Shown: positions 8,191 through 17,395 of the stretch, in pieces
How the letters are laid out: each line of letters begins with the position of its first letter
Numbering within the stretch: position 1 is the stretch's first letter
Assembly: GCA_017643845.1 (NCBI GenBank)
Contig: JAEPMR010000011.1
Coordinates: 15,704 to 66,647 of the forward strand
Direction of reading: 5' to 3'
Length of the DNA stretch: 50,944 nt
Source of the DNA: Marivivens sp.
GTDB lineage: Bacteria; Pseudomonadota; Alphaproteobacteria; Rhodobacterales; Rhodobacteraceae
Program-made: the position numbers and the translations under genes
Notes under the pieces: model-generated
What the model saw: the letters and a program-made list of their open reading frames with translations, nothing else
Told to the model about the DNA's origin: nothing
Database searches by the model: none

Positions 8191-8600
8191 AGAACTGGTC
8201 CCGGATACGCAGACAGCAGCCTGTCCTCTCGCGGCATCAATGCACGCAGGGATTTCAATGCCCTGTAGAAGTCGCCGGACAGGACGCAGGCCGTCGCTTG
8301 AGCAAGGTGATTGCGGCTGTCTGGGTCCGTCAGGGCCTGACTGAGTTGTTCGATCCCGCGCAGAAGCTCGGATTTGGCGCTGTCTTCTGATGCGTCACCT
8401 GACAGGACCATTTGTGCGATATAGACGACCCTGCGTACAGGGGACGTTGCCTGTTCAGGGTGTATCGCGTCGCGGAGGCGTAGGATGTTGGCCTTTGGCG
8501 TTAGAACCGCGATTCGGCTCCGGCGGCTCCCATTTTCAATCACTGCTCCGTTGACCAGCAGACGCTCGCGCGGTGCCAATTTAAGGACAAGCCCACTCAT
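8187..8600 (-). CDS. flbT: Flagellin translation regulator FlbT
   Basis: The 137-residue protein has FlbT family features: N-terminal SGLVLKLAPRERLLVNGAVI, the segment PVRRVVYIAQMVLSGD and a C-terminal RALKSLRALMPRE. In Caulobacter FlbT binds the flagellin mRNA leader and lowers its translation when assembly is incomplete. The start overlaps the flaF stop (ATGA). The adjacent flagellin and flaF genes are the expected functional partners. Confidence 0.94.
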   Translation of the reverse strand: MSGLVLKLAPRERLLVNGAVIENGSRRSRIAVLTPKANILRLRDAIHPEQATSPVRRVVYIAQMVLSGDASEDSAKSELLRGIEQLSQALTDPDSRNHLAQATACVLSGDFYRALKSLRALMPREDRLLSAYPGPVL

Positions 8601-8977
8601 GACATCATTCCGTCGCCCGCCAGGCCAGTCATAACGGCGCGATTGATGTCGATTAGTACCTGTGTATCGCCGGTACCGTTCAGTACAGATCGGCTGTGGT
8701 GGTCGGTGAACTCTGCCAGGTAGAACAATCGGGCGCGCAGATCATCAGACAGGCCGTTTGCCTCGCTCGCGACGCTGGTGGCGATTGTATGCCAAAGTTG
8801 ACGGTTTTTGTGCATCGCTTCTGCCAGCCGCCGTGTGCGCTGGGCGGACGTATCTGATGCGGCCTTTGCAAGCCGCGCCGTGATCTCGGAGAAAAGTTGA
8901 AGCTCGACGGAGCGCTCGGTGCGTACGGGCGCGGCGGTTGGTGCATAGGCAATCAGGGCTTGGGCAAGAGTGTTCAC
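8597..8977 (-). CDS. flaF: Flagellin biosynthesis activator FlaF
   Basis: The 126-residue helical protein has the family pattern EITARLAKAASDTSAQRTRR, NRQLWHTIATSVASEAN and LYLAEFT-like FYLAEFTDHHSRSVL. FlaF supports flagellin synthesis and export in alphaproteobacteria and works against FlbT. It starts 86 bases after the flagellin stop, downstream of a strong RNA hairpin at 9030-9056. Confidence 0.93.
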   Translation of the reverse strand: MNTLAQALIAYAPTAAPVRTERSVELQLFSEITARLAKAASDTSAQRTRRLAEAMHKNRQLWHTIATSVASEANGLSDDLRARLFYLAEFTDHHSRSVLNGTGDTQVLIDINRAVMTGLAGDGMMS

Positions 8978-9029
8978 GGCTTGTCCTTTCGGCGCGGCGA
9001 CGGATCAGGGAAGTCGAAAGTGTGAAGCG

Positions 9030-9056
9030 GCACGCCCGGGAGGTTCCCGGGCGTGC
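9030..9056 (-). terminator. Strong hairpin between flagellin and flaF
   Basis: A perfect 12-base-pair inverted repeat (GCACGCCCGGGA with a 3-base loop) lies 7 bases after the flagellin stop. No U-tract follows on the minus strand, so it is not a classic intrinsic terminator. It may protect the 3' end of the flagellin message or partly reduce read-through into flaF-flbT. Structure seen, function inferred. Confidence 0.7.
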
Positions 9057-9062
9057 GTTCTG

Positions 9063-9887
9063 TTACCGGAACAGTGACAGAATTGCCTGAGGTGCCTGGT
9101 TTGCAATGGAAAGCGACTGCGTGCCTAGTTGCTGCTGCACCTGCAGAGCCTGCAACCGTGCAGAGGCCTCTTCCATGTCAGCGTCCACCAGCGCGCCGAT
9201 GCCCGATTTCATCGCATCCATTACCTTGCCCACGAATTCGACCTGATCGCCGATCCGCTTGGACGATGCACCCAATGCGGCGCTGCCGTCGATTGCGGTT
9301 TGGATCAGGGTTTCCATCGCCGCGATGGAGCCATCCGCGGCAGTTGCCGTGGAAATGTCTATCGTGGTCAGATCCAGCCCGCCTTCGAAATCGACAGTGG
9401 CCACGGTGATGTTCGCCGCCGTCACCGTCCCGCCTGAGTCCCGGTCGAGCGACGACAGGACAGTGATGTCACCGCCCGCAGTATCGAGGAGGTTCGCCCC
9501 GTTGAACTGTGACGCCGAAATGATCGACGTGATCTGGTTTTTCATCTCGTCCACGTCGTTGGTCAGCTTGGCATGGTCAACGTTTTCACCAGTCGCGGCG
9601 ATGACCTTTTCCTTCATCTGGTTCAATAGGTCGGTGATCTGTTCGGCACCGGCCAGTGCGACGGCAACCGTCGATTCCCCGAGTGACAGGGAGTCAGAGA
9701 CCGCTTTGAAGCCGCTCACATCCGATTCCATCACTTTTGAGATCGCCCAGATTGCGGAATTATCCTTGGCTGATGCAATTGATTTGCCGGTCGAGATTTC
9801 AGATTGGGTTTTTTGCAGGTTGCCGTTGATCGACTTTAAGGTCTGCAAGGCCACCATTGCGCTGTTGTTCGTCAGAATGCTCGACAT
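9063..9887 (-). CDS. Flagellin
   Basis: The 274-residue protein has the conserved flagellin N-terminus (MSSILTNNSAMVALQTLKSI then GNLQKTQSEISTGK) and the C-terminus (EASARLQALQVQQQLGTQSL ending ILSLFR). The central variable domain is very short, giving the compact flagellin usual in alphaproteobacteria. A strong ribosome binding site (AAGGAG) precedes the ATG by about 8 bases. It is followed by flaF and flbT, which regulate its synthesis. It is the only flagellin gene in the window. Confidence 0.96.
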   Translation of the reverse strand: MSSILTNNSAMVALQTLKSINGNLQKTQSEISTGKSIASAKDNSAIWAISKVMESDVSGFKAVSDSLSLGESTVAVALAGAEQITDLLNQMKEKVIAATGENVDHAKLTNDVDEMKNQITSIISASQFNGANLLDTAGGDITVLSSLDRDSGGTVTAANITVATVDFEGGLDLTTIDISTATAADGSIAAMETLIQTAIDGSAALGASSKRIGDQVEFVGKVMDAMKSGIGALVDADMEEASARLQALQVQQQLGTQSLSIANQAPQAILSLFR

Positions 9888-10028
9888 AGAGTCGCTCCTT
9901 GTTCTGGATAGGCGCTTTGCGCCCGATTTCAGGGCTGCCGCTGGGCAGGGAATCCGTCATTCTGACTTGTGCGGCTTTTGAGGTCCGCGCCATCGCTGGG
10001 ATGCAGGGTCAGTTTTCAGCGGGCGATC

Positions 10029-10043
10029 CTAACGAAAGGCTAA
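10029..10043 (-). promoter_or_regulatory. CtrA-like repeat upstream of flagellin
   Basis: On the minus strand the motif reads TTAG-N7-TTAG, i.e. the spacing of the CtrA consensus TTAA-N7-TTAA with the last base of each half changed. It lies 142 bases upstream of the flagellin ATG, in the flgN-flagellin gap. CtrA controls flagellar genes in Rhodobacteraceae. The match is imperfect and could be chance. Confidence 0.3.
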
Positions 10044-10081
10044 CGGCGCTCCCTGAAATTCCTAAGGTTTGAGTCAATCTC

Positions 10082-10423
10082 TTAGGCTTTGTGTTCCAGA
10101 TCGGGGTGGCTCTCGGAATAGTGCCGCGCTCTGCCGTCGGCGGCGTAGCTGTTTAGGCTCTTGCGCGCGCGCGCCGCAGCTTGAATTCTGTGCCGCGCGT
10201 TTTCCACCCCTGCAATCACGGCATCCAGCATCACGGCATTGCGCCGTGCCAACGTCAGGATTTCGTCCAGCTCTCCTGGGCGGGGCTGCGTGCGCTCCAG
10301 GGCTTGCATTGCGGCCTCTTTGCTGGCCCGTATGTCAGCAAGACAGTCGAGCGCCCCTTCCTTCAGCATAGAGCGCTCCTTTAACAAGAGCGCCATGAGT
10401 TTCTCGGTTGCTTTACGCGCCAT
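10082..10423 (-). CDS. FlgN-like flagellar chaperone
   Basis: From the ATG at 10423 the protein has 113 residues (MARKATEKLMALLLKERSML...), almost wholly alpha-helical with the segment PGELDEILTLARRNAVMLDA typical of the FlgN fold. FlgN chaperones hook-filament junction proteins. An earlier in-frame start would run through the upstream gene and is rejected. It overlaps the FlgJ-like gene by 11 bases, and a GAAAGAAA-rich sequence precedes the start. The motif support is moderate and the assignment also uses context. Confidence 0.7.
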   Translation of the reverse strand: MARKATEKLMALLLKERSMLKEGALDCLADIRASKEAAMQALERTQPRPGELDEILTLARRNAVMLDAVIAGVENARHRIQAAARARKSLNSYAADGRARHYSESHPDLEHKA

Positions 10424-10685
10424 TTTCTTTCTCCAACAGGGATTGATAAATATGTTCTGCAAGCCCAATGCCGCCGCGCTGTACCAGTGCTTCAGCGTGG
10501 GCCTCACGTAGGAAGGACGTGAACTGTTCCGCTCCTTCTCCTCCGCCAAACTCTCCGGAAATGGTCCCGAAACCGGCTGATTTCAGCATTTCTGACAGGA
10601 AGTTCGCCTCAAGCGCTAGAGCCGCTTTCCAGGCAGGGCCGGATCGCGGTGGTTCGTGAGTGAGCGGTGAGACAGGCAGCATCAT
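10413..10685 (-). CDS. FlgJ-like rod-binding protein
   Basis: The 90-residue protein matches the N-terminal rod-binding domain of FlgJ: ALEANFLSEMLKSAGFG and EGAEQFTSFLREAHAEALVQ then GGIGLAEHIYQSL. It lacks the C-terminal muramidase domain present in enterobacterial FlgJ, as is usual in alphaproteobacteria, where a separate lytic enzyme is used. A GGAG sequence stands 7 bases before the ATG at 10685; an ATG at 10682 is an alternative. It overlaps the FlgN-like gene. Confidence 0.88.
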   Translation of the reverse strand: MMLPVSPLTHEPPRSGPAWKAALALEANFLSEMLKSAGFGTISGEFGGGEGAEQFTSFLREAHAEALVQRGGIGLAEHIYQSLLEKENGA

Positions 10686-10788
10686 CAATTGGCTCCAATT
10701 TGAAGTGTTACGTCGGAGTTTGATCGCGACCGGTAAATATCTGGTAAGTGTTTGGTGTCAGGGTGCCGACAGACCGAATGGAGGCACA

Positions 10789-11916
10789 ATGCACCCGAGT
10801 ATCCCCACTGGAATTCCATCTTCCCCAACGCACCCAATTGCCGCGTCGGATGGAAAACCCCCTCCTCTCGGGGGAAGCCCCCTTTTTACCCGCGTTCTGG
10901 GGTTGGAGATTACAGGGCAAGATATTCCCGAGGGGACGACGGAAATTGCGGCAGCGGATGAGCAGCCCCCTGTGTCAAATTACGATGGTTCTGAAATCCC
11001 GCCAAAGCTTGAACATTCCGCGCTCGCCGATGTTTTGGCGCTCCCCGCAGTGGAAACAGCACATGCATCCCACGGCTCTGAAATCATCCCAGAGAAGTTC
11101 GTCGGGAATGATGCGCCAGTGCGGCGGTTGATCGTTCCAGCGGATCCGGCTCCGCAGGGGAACAGCGCTCAAATTTCGACAAAACAGCCCGCGATAGCGC
11201 CTGGTCTCACGCAAGATCGCCCGGCGGCGCCTGTAGGTCATGCCTTTGGTCTGATAGAAAATGTGCATCGTCCCGAGCCGGATTCTTCTCATCGCCCCGC
11301 CCCGTCGTTTTTTGCCCAACCCCGCGCAGAGGGGCAGCGGACGTCTTCTCCGACTCCAACGTCGCTTTTGTCCTCGATTGCGATGCCTTTCAAACCCTAT
11401 CTGACCGACAGCTATGTTCATCCGTCCGCTCTCGCAGATGCGGTCGATCTCCCCGCCATGCAGGACGCGGCACACCGTCCGAGTAGTGGGCCTCAGATGT
11501 CCGCCATGCCGGACGCGCCGCGACAGGTTGCAGGCCATCTTATCGCTCTGGTGCAGATGCAAAAAAGCGGCGCTGCCGAACTGCAACTCTCACCCGTGGA
11601 GTTGGGCCGAGTCCGATTGCACATTTCTCCGTCTGAGCAGGGCGTATCCATTCTGATTTTCGCCGAGAGGCCGGATACAAGCGATCTGATCCGACGCCAT
11701 GTCGATCTTCTTACCACTCAGCTGCGCGAGGCAGGATTTGCCGATGTCGATATTTCCTTCACCGACGCAGGTCGCGACGATTCACAAGGTCACCGGGCCG
11801 CGCCACTGAGCGACGCATCGCAACATTCTGACGCCACAGAAAGTCAGGCTCTGCAGGACGCACCGCCTCAGCGCGTGACGCTGATCCCTCTCGGTCAATT
11901 GGATGTGAGGCTATAG
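10789..11916 (+). CDS. fliK: Flagellar hook-length control protein FliK-like
   Basis: The 375-residue protein has a long Pro/Ser/Ala-rich disordered N-terminal region and a C-terminal Flg_hook domain (residues about 280-350: SGAAELQLSPVELGRVRLHI and later DLLTTQLREAGFADVDISF). This split is typical of FliK, the secreted molecular ruler that signals to FlhB when the hook is complete. The ATG at 10789 has a strong GGAGG just before it; an in-frame start at 10660 would lie inside the divergent FlgJ-like gene. flgD follows after one base. Confidence 0.88.
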   Translation: MHPSIPTGIPSSPTHPIAASDGKPPPLGGSPLFTRVLGLEITGQDIPEGTTEIAAADEQPPVSNYDGSEIPPKLEHSALADVLALPAVETAHASHGSEIIPEKFVGNDAPVRRLIVPADPAPQGNSAQISTKQPAIAPGLTQDRPAAPVGHAFGLIENVHRPEPDSSHRPAPSFFAQPRAEGQRTSSPTPTSLLSSIAMPFKPYLTDSYVHPSALADAVDLPAMQDAAHRPSSGPQMSAMPDAPRQVAGHLIALVQMQKSGAAELQLSPVELGRVRLHISPSEQGVSILIFAERPDTSDLIRRHVDLLTTQLREAGFADVDISFTDAGRDDSQGHRAAPLSDASQHSDATESQALQDAPPQRVTLIPLGQLDVRL

Positions 11917-11917
11917 A

Positions 11918-12580
11918 ATGACTGGCGATATTCCCCAATTCTCCACCGCAACGCAGACGGTGAGCCCTGCTTCGGCCGCCAAGACGTCGGCACTTAGCGG
12001 TGACTTTGAAACCTTCCTCAAAATGCTGACGGTTCAAATGCGCAATCAGGATCCGCTGAATCCCATCGAATCTGCGGATTTTGCCGTTCAGCTCGCCACG
12101 TTTTCCGGCGTTGAACAGCAAGTCAGGACGAACCAGTTGCTGCAATCGGGACTGGGCGGTTCTAGTTTGAATGCCGCATATGCCGATTGGATCGGACGCG
12201 AGGCCAGTGCACCGGTCGGCGCGATGTTTACAGGCGCACCTCTCACTGTGGTCGTCGACCCCGAACTGACCGAGGGCGGCGCGACACTCATTGCTAGAAA
12301 CGAAGCAGGTGCCACCGTGTCAGAAGCCCCTATCTCCGGCCAATCCGGGCCGATGGAATGGGCGGGCGTTGATGAGAACGGAATGCCTCTCCCTGATGGG
12401 CGCTACCGGTTCTCCATCCTGCGCGACACTGGCTCGGGCGGTTTTGAAGAGGTCCCGTTGCCGGTTTTTGTACCTGTGACCGAGGTTCGCTTTGGCGCCG
12501 ATGGGTCGACAGAAATTGTCTTTACCGGTGGGGCATCAGTGCCCGCGGAAGATGTCATCGGACTGCGTGCCGCTCGATAG
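11918..12580 (+). CDS. flgD: Flagellar hook capping protein FlgD
   Basis: The 220-residue protein has the strongly conserved N-terminal FlgD motif (FETFLKMLTVQMRNQDPLNP, then IESADFAVQLATFSGVEQQ) and a C-terminal domain with WAGVDENGMPLPDGRYRFSI, the FlgD Ig-like region. FlgD caps the growing hook and is needed for FlgE polymerisation. It starts directly after the fliK-like stop, so hook length and hook cap proteins are co-expressed. It converges on ubiB. Confidence 0.95.
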   Translation: MTGDIPQFSTATQTVSPASAAKTSALSGDFETFLKMLTVQMRNQDPLNPIESADFAVQLATFSGVEQQVRTNQLLQSGLGGSSLNAAYADWIGREASAPVGAMFTGAPLTVVVDPELTEGGATLIARNEAGATVSEAPISGQSGPMEWAGVDENGMPLPDGRYRFSILRDTGSGGFEEVPLPVFVPVTEVRFGADGSTEIVFTGGASVPAEDVIGLRAAR

Positions 12581-12585
12581 GCGGC

Positions 12586-14115
12586 TCAGGAGCGCAAGAA
12601 CACTGCCATCGCACCTGCGCCGACCGCCGCCGCGACCCCTGCAATCAAAAGATCACCCAACCTGCTGCGTTTCGACGGCTCCGGCTCTGGAGAGGACTGG
12701 CGGATCAGTGCGGCCTCGGCCAGCGCCGGCAGCTTTGGACCAAAACGTGCCAGAACCCGAGCGGTCAATGCCAGATCTTTCATAATCGCCTTCGGACCGA
12801 TGCTGTCCTTGATGTAGCTTTCGACCACCGGTTTCGCGACCTGCCAGATGTTCATGCGCGGATCGAGCGATCTCGCGACCCCTTCGACGACGACCATTGT
12901 GCGTTGCAAGAGGATCAGCTCGGTCCTCGTTTCCATCCCGAACCGCTCCGTCACCTCAAAGAGATAGGATAGCAAGCGTCCCATTGAAATCCGGCTTGCG
13001 TCCATGCCGAAAATCGGCTCTCCGACAGCTCGAAGAGCCGATGCGAATTCCTCCACATCGCGATCGGCAGGCACATAGCCTGCTTCGAAATGAACCTCCG
13101 CCACACGGCGGTAGTCGCGTTGGATAAACCCATAGAGGATTTCCGCGTAGACCCGCCGGGTATAGGCGTCAATCCGCCCCATAATGCCAAAGTCAAAGGC
13201 GATGATATCTCCATCAACACCCAGCTTCAGATTGCCTTGATGCATATCGGCGTGAAACAGCCCGTCGCGGAGCGCGTGACTCAGGAACAGCTGAAGGACG
13301 CGAGCTGCGATCTCTTCGAGATTATGGCCGCTTGCGCGAAGTGCATCGACGTCGCCAAACCCGATCCCTTCGGCCCAGCCCAGCGTCATTACCCGTCGCC
13401 CTGACAGGTGCCATTTGATCTCGGGTACGCGGAAGCCTGCGTCATCACGGGTGGTTTCCGCGAATTCAGACGCAGAGGCGCTCTCAAGTCGCAGGTCCAA
13501 CTCGCCATGAACGACGCCCGCGAAATGTTCGATGACATCCATCGGCCGCAGTCGCCGGGATGCGGGCGAAAGGATCTCGATCATTCGCGCCGCAAAATAG
13601 AACGCGTCGATATCTTTGCGAAAGGCCCGCTCTATCCCCGGCCGTAGAACCTTAACCGCCACCGCTTCGGCAGTGTCCGCGAGTGTCGCCTTGTGAACCT
13701 GCGCGATCGAGGCCGCAGCAACCGCGTCGGAAAACTCCGAAAATACCCCTTCAGCGGCGGTTCCAAGCTCCCGCGTGACCTCGGCCATCGCCTCTGCGGT
13801 GGAAAACGGTGGTAGCTTGTCCTGTAGAACCATCAACTGCCGCGCAAGCGTATCACCAACGACGTCGGGGCGCGTCGATAGAACCTGCCCGAATTTGATA
13901 TAGGCCGGGCCCAGCGCCGTTAGCGCCCGCGTCGCGGGCGGCATGGATGGATCACCTTTGTATCCCAGCCACTTTACCGGCCATACGAGGCTGCGAACCA
14001 CGATCCGCAAAAGACGCGGCGCTTCGACGGCGTCCATGATGACTTTCATCGCGCCGGTGCGCTCCATCGTGGCGCCGGTGCGGATCAGGCGAATGATGTT
14101 GTGAGGTCCGCGCAT
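12586..14115 (-). CDS. ubiB: Ubiquinone biosynthesis protein UbiB (ABC1-family kinase fold)
   Basis: The 509-residue protein has the atypical kinase core: the KxGQ motif (IKFGQVLSTRPD), the Ala-rich loop AAASIAQVHKATLAD, the nucleotide-binding VAVKVLRPG and the catalytic region GLFHADMHQGNLKL with DFG-like AFDFGIMG. One or two hydrophobic segments at the C-terminus (LLIAGVAAAVGAGAMAVFL) fit the membrane anchor of UbiB. UbiB ATPase activity supports coenzyme Q biosynthesis. It starts 2 bases after the ubiE stop, forming a ubiE-ubiB operon. Confidence 0.95.
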   Translation of the reverse strand: MRGPHNIIRLIRTGATMERTGAMKVIMDAVEAPRLLRIVVRSLVWPVKWLGYKGDPSMPPATRALTALGPAYIKFGQVLSTRPDVVGDTLARQLMVLQDKLPPFSTAEAMAEVTRELGTAAEGVFSEFSDAVAAASIAQVHKATLADTAEAVAVKVLRPGIERAFRKDIDAFYFAARMIEILSPASRRLRPMDVIEHFAGVVHGELDLRLESASASEFAETTRDDAGFRVPEIKWHLSGRRVMTLGWAEGIGFGDVDALRASGHNLEEIAARVLQLFLSHALRDGLFHADMHQGNLKLGVDGDIIAFDFGIMGRIDAYTRRVYAEILYGFIQRDYRRVAEVHFEAGYVPADRDVEEFASALRAVGEPIFGMDASRISMGRLLSYLFEVTERFGMETRTELILLQRTMVVVEGVARSLDPRMNIWQVAKPVVESYIKDSIGPKAIMKDLALTARVLARFGPKLPALAEAALIRQSSPEPEPSKRSRLGDLLIAGVAAAVGAGAMAVFLRS

Positions 14116-14117
14116 GC

Positions 14118-14870
14118 CTAGACCTTCCAGCCGGAATGCAGACAGGCGACGCCCATCGTCAGGTTGCGATATTTGGCATTCGCAAATCCCGCATCACGAA
14201 CCATGTTCAGAAAGGTTTCCTGATCAGGGAACCGGCGAATGGATTCGACGAGGTACTGATAGCTGTCATGGTCATTCGCGATCATCTGCCCCATCCGTGG
14301 AATCACGTTGAACGAATAGAGGTCATAGGCCTTCTGCATCATCCGGTTCGGAATGTGGCTGAACTCCAGCACCATGAGCCGGCCACCGGGCCGCAGGACA
14401 CGATAGGCCTCATTGAGCGCTTCCTGTGGGCGCGTCACATTCCGAATTCCGAAACTGATCGTATAGACGTCAAAGCTGTTGTCCGCGAAAGGTAGCTTCA
14501 TCGCGTCGCCCACTACCCAATCCAGGCTGGCACCCATCTGCGCGGCCTCAGCCCGCTTGCGACCCTCGACCAGCATGGATTCTGTCAGATCCAGAACCGT
14601 TGCGTGACCGGAACCGGCTCTTTTGAGAAAACGAAAGGAAATGTCGCCGGTTCCGCCTGCCACGTCCAGCAACAGTTGGCCGGGACGCGGCGCGAGCCAG
14701 TCCATCATGGCGTCTTTCCAGACGCGGTGAATTCCCACGCTCATAACGTCATTCATCACGTCGTATTTCGAGGCGACCGAGGTAAAGACGCCCTGAACAC
14801 GTCCTGCTTTTTCCTCTTCGCGCACGGTTTGGAAACCGAAATGCGTGGTGTTCTGCCGCTGATCCGTCAT
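14118..14870 (-). CDS. ubiE: Ubiquinone/menaquinone C-methyltransferase UbiE
   Basis: From the ATG at 14870 the protein has 250 residues ([20 protein letters not shown]...). The SAM-binding motif is [14 protein letters not shown], and the family signatures [20 protein letters not shown] and [15 protein letters not shown] are present. UbiE methylates the benzoquinol ring in ubiquinone synthesis. An upstream in-frame start at 14936 would extend into the mutM promoter region and is rejected. mutM is divergent 84 bases away. Confidence 0.95.
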   Translation of the reverse strand: MTDQRQNTTHFGFQTVREEEKAGRVQGVFTSVASKYDVMNDVMSVGIHRVWKDAMMDWLAPRPGQLLLDVAGGTGDISFRFLKRAGSGHATVLDLTESMLVEGRKRAEAAQMGASLDWVVGDAMKLPFADNSFDVYTISFGIRNVTRPQEALNEAYRVLRPGGRLMVLEFSHIPNRMMQKAYDLYSFNVIPRMGQMIANDHDSYQYLVESIRRFPDQETFLNMVRDAGFANAKYRNLTMGVACLHSGWKV

Positions 14871-14954
14871 GGGCTCTTGCCGTCCTCTCGCGCTGGTCCA
14901 ACTATAGGCGCCAAACGGGGCATACACCGTGCCCACGCCTATAGGAAGTGCAGC

Positions 14955-15806
14955 ATGCCCGAATTGCCAGAGGTCGAGACAGTGCGCCGCGGACTTTTGA
15001 CCGCGATGGAAGGCAAGACCATCGAAAAAGTTGCCGTTAACCGGCCGGATCTGCGCTGGCCGTTTCCACCTGATATGCAGGCCCGGCTGCAGGGGCGGAG
15101 GATTCTGGCGCTACGGCGCCGCTCAAAATACATCCTTGCCGATCTCGATAGCGGTGAAAGCTTGTTGATCCATCTGGGGATGTCCGGCCGAATGCGTGTG
15201 TCCGGCGCAATGCTCGGCGATTTTGTTCATGCGCACCCGGCGCCTGAAAAACATGACCACGTCGTGTTTGATATGGAGGGCGGCGCACGTGTGACCTTCA
15301 ATGACGCCCGTCGGTTTGGCGCGATGGACCTGCTGCAGACCGATGCTCAGGAGTCGCATTGGCTGTTGCAGTCAATCGGGCCGGAGCCTCTGGGCAACCA
15401 GTTCGATGGCACCTATCTCGCCGACCGGCTCAATAACGGTGCCAGCCCGATTAAAACCGCACTTCTGGATCAGGGAATCGTTGCCGGACTAGGCAATATC
15501 TATGTCTGTGAAGTTCTCTTTCGCGCGGGAATCAATCCGAAGAGAAAAGCGTCCAATCTCTCGCGGAGCCGGATTTCCTCGCTTGTCCCGATTATTCGCG
15601 ACGTTCTCTCCGAGGCGATTGAAGCGGGTGGGTCCAGCCTGCGTGATCACCGGCAAACGGACGGTAAATTGGGTTATTTTCAACATGATTTCAAGGTCTA
15701 CGGGCGCGAGGGGCAACCCTGTGCCACCCCTGATTGCGCAGGCACGGTTACCCGATTCGCCCAATCTGGAAGATCAACTTTCTATTGTCCGCAATGCCAA
15801 AGATAA
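14955..15806 (+). CDS. mutM: Formamidopyrimidine-DNA glycosylase MutM
   Basis: The 283-residue protein starts with the catalytic N-terminus [14 protein letters not shown] (Pro1 nucleophile after Met removal, Glu at position 3 of the mature chain). It has the helix-two-turn-helix region ([20 protein letters not shown]) and ends in an intact zinc finger with four cysteines (C-x4-C and C-x2-C). MutM excises 8-oxoguanine and formamidopyrimidines and cuts the backbone. AGGAAG precedes the ATG. A longer reading frame upstream overlaps ubiE and is not used. Confidence 0.97.
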   Translation: MPELPEVETVRRGLLTAMEGKTIEKVAVNRPDLRWPFPPDMQARLQGRRILALRRRSKYILADLDSGESLLIHLGMSGRMRVSGAMLGDFVHAHPAPEKHDHVVFDMEGGARVTFNDARRFGAMDLLQTDAQESHWLLQSIGPEPLGNQFDGTYLADRLNNGASPIKTALLDQGIVAGLGNIYVCEVLFRAGINPKRKASNLSRSRISSLVPIIRDVLSEAIEAGGSSLRDHRQTDGKLGYFQHDFKVYGREGQPCATPDCAGTVTRFAQSGRSTFYCPQCQR

Positions 15807-15869
15807 CTTGAAAGACGCGCACGCTTTGCTAACCAGTGGTTCCTGCGAAACGGCAACCGGGAGCCCCGC

Positions 15870-16646
15870 ATGGCATTCGAGACCATTATCGTAGACGTTC
15901 AGGACTACATCGCGACCATTACCCTCAACCGGCCAGACGCCATGAATGCTCTGAATTCCCAGCTTCTGGGTGAGCTGTGCGATGCGCTGGAAGAGGCAGA
16001 TGCGAACGAAAAAGTGCGCTGCATCGTCCTGACCGGTTCGGACAAGGCATTTGCTGCTGGGGCCGACGTGTCCGAGATGGCAGACAAATCCTTCATGGAT
16101 ATGTATTTGGACTGCCTTTTCTGCAGCGAGGCAAAACGTTTCAATAACACCCAAAAGCCGATCATTGCCGCTGTCGCAGGCTACGCACTTGGTGGTGGTT
16201 GTGAATTGGCGATGATGTGCGATTTCATCATTGCGGCTGACAACGCCAAATTCGGCCAGCCCGAAATCAATCTGGGTATCATCGCCGGTATCGGTGGCAC
16301 CCAGCGCCTTCCTCGCTTTGTTGGCAAGGCAAAGGCGATGGACATGCATCTGACAGGTCGCTTCATGGATGCTGCCGAAGCGGAGCGCTCCGGTCTTGTC
16401 TCTCGTGTTGTGCCAGCCAAAAAGCTGAAAGAGGAAGCCCACGCCGCAGCCGAAAAGATCACGGAGAAATCTATGATCGCGACCCGCGCGGCGAAAGAAG
16501 CGGTCAATCGCGCCTACGAAACCCCGTTGGCCGAGGGGCTACTCTACGAGCGGCGTCTGTTCCAGTCATTGTTTGCCAGCGAGGATCAGAAAGAGGGCAT
16601 GAACGCCTTCCTAGAAAAGCGCGAACCGCAGTTCCGTGACCGCTAG
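15870..16646 (+). CDS. Enoyl-CoA hydratase (crotonase family)
   Basis: The 258-residue protein has the crotonase oxyanion-hole segments ([11 protein letters not shown] and [18 protein letters not shown]) and both catalytic glutamates in GGGCELAMM and GQPEINLGI. It should hydrate short or medium 2-enoyl-CoA to 3-hydroxyacyl-CoA in fatty-acid or phenylacetate degradation. GGGAG lies about 7 bases before the ATG. It is 63 bases after mutM and overlaps the convergent racemase-superfamily gene by 4 bases. The acyl chain preference cannot be read from the sequence. Confidence 0.93.
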   Translation: MAFETIIVDVQDYIATITLNRPDAMNALNSQLLGELCDALEEADANEKVRCIVLTGSDKAFAAGADVSEMADKSFMDMYLDCLFCSEAKRFNNTQKPIIAAVAGYALGGGCELAMMCDFIIAADNAKFGQPEINLGIIAGIGGTQRLPRFVGKAKAMDMHLTGRFMDAAEAERSGLVSRVVPAKKLKEEAHAAAEKITEKSMIATRAAKEAVNRAYETPLAEGLLYERRLFQSLFASEDQKEGMNAFLEKREPQFRDR

Positions 16647-17395
16647 GCAGCCGCCCTCGGGCGGGTCAATGCCCCGAACGAGGCTGCGAGTTGCAGGCCT
16701 GCAGTCTGGGCCATGTGCCATGCCAGCACCTGATTGCTCGATAGCACGGGTTTTCCGATACGACGCTCGATCTCATCAATCACGTCGAGCGTCCGGAGGT
16801 TTGTGCAGGACATGAAAAGCGCATCGAAATCGCCAGCGTCGGCAAGTGCCGCCGCCGCCGAGACAATCGACTGGGGTGCAATTCGTGCAACGCGCTCCTC
16901 GCGTTCCTCATTGAAACTACCGAATGCCGTCGTCTGCACGCCCGCGCGATGCACTGCGCCACGCAAGGTATCGCTCACCTCGGCGACATAAGGCGACAGG
17001 AACCCGAGGCGCTCCACACCCAGCGCGGCGCAGGCAGCGATGAGTGCGGAAAGTGGCTCTGTTACAGCCTTTGTCGCACAGCCAATCGCGACGAGCTCCG
17101 CGACCTTCTCAGCACCGATAACGGATGTGCCAGAAGTACAGCCGTAGCCCACGACATCAAATTCCACAGGCCGAGGGAATAACTGCGCCGAAGCGGGCAG
17201 ACGTGCCTCCATCTGCCCAAGCGTTTCCTCTGAGACATCAGGCGCGCTTTCCACGCGGCTGACATAGAGCGCTACATCCTCAATCGGTAGCATACGCCTC
17301 ATGTCATGCTCGATTGTCTCGTCTGATTGCAAAGTGATCAGCCCCAGTGTAGCGCGGGTGCCGATCTTGTCGGTTTCCTCATAGGTGAAGTGCAT
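16643..17395 (-). CDS. Asp/Glu racemase superfamily enzyme (maleate isomerase / arylmalonate decarboxylase type)
   Basis: From the ATG at 17395 the protein has 250 residues. It shows the two catalytic cysteines of the family, Cys86 in [12 protein letters not shown] and Cys197 in [13 protein letters not shown]. These fit the maleate cis-trans isomerase / arylmalonate decarboxylase group, including the EutA-type proteins of ectoine catabolism. The ATG overlaps the M24 gene stop by one base (TGATG); a TTG one codon upstream is also possible. The substrate is unknown. Operon context suggests action on a product of the preceding hydrolase and ammonia-lyase-like enzyme. Confidence 0.85.
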   Translation of the reverse strand: MHFTYEETDKIGTRATLGLITLQSDETIEHDMRRMLPIEDVALYVSRVESAPDVSEETLGQMEARLPASAQLFPRPVEFDVVGYGCTSGTSVIGAEKVAELVAIGCATKAVTEPLSALIAACAALGVERLGFLSPYVAEVSDTLRGAVHRAGVQTTAFGSFNEEREERVARIAPQSIVSAAAALADAGDFDALFMSCTNLRTLDVIDEIERRIGKPVLSSNQVLAWHMAQTAGLQLAASFGALTRPRAAA

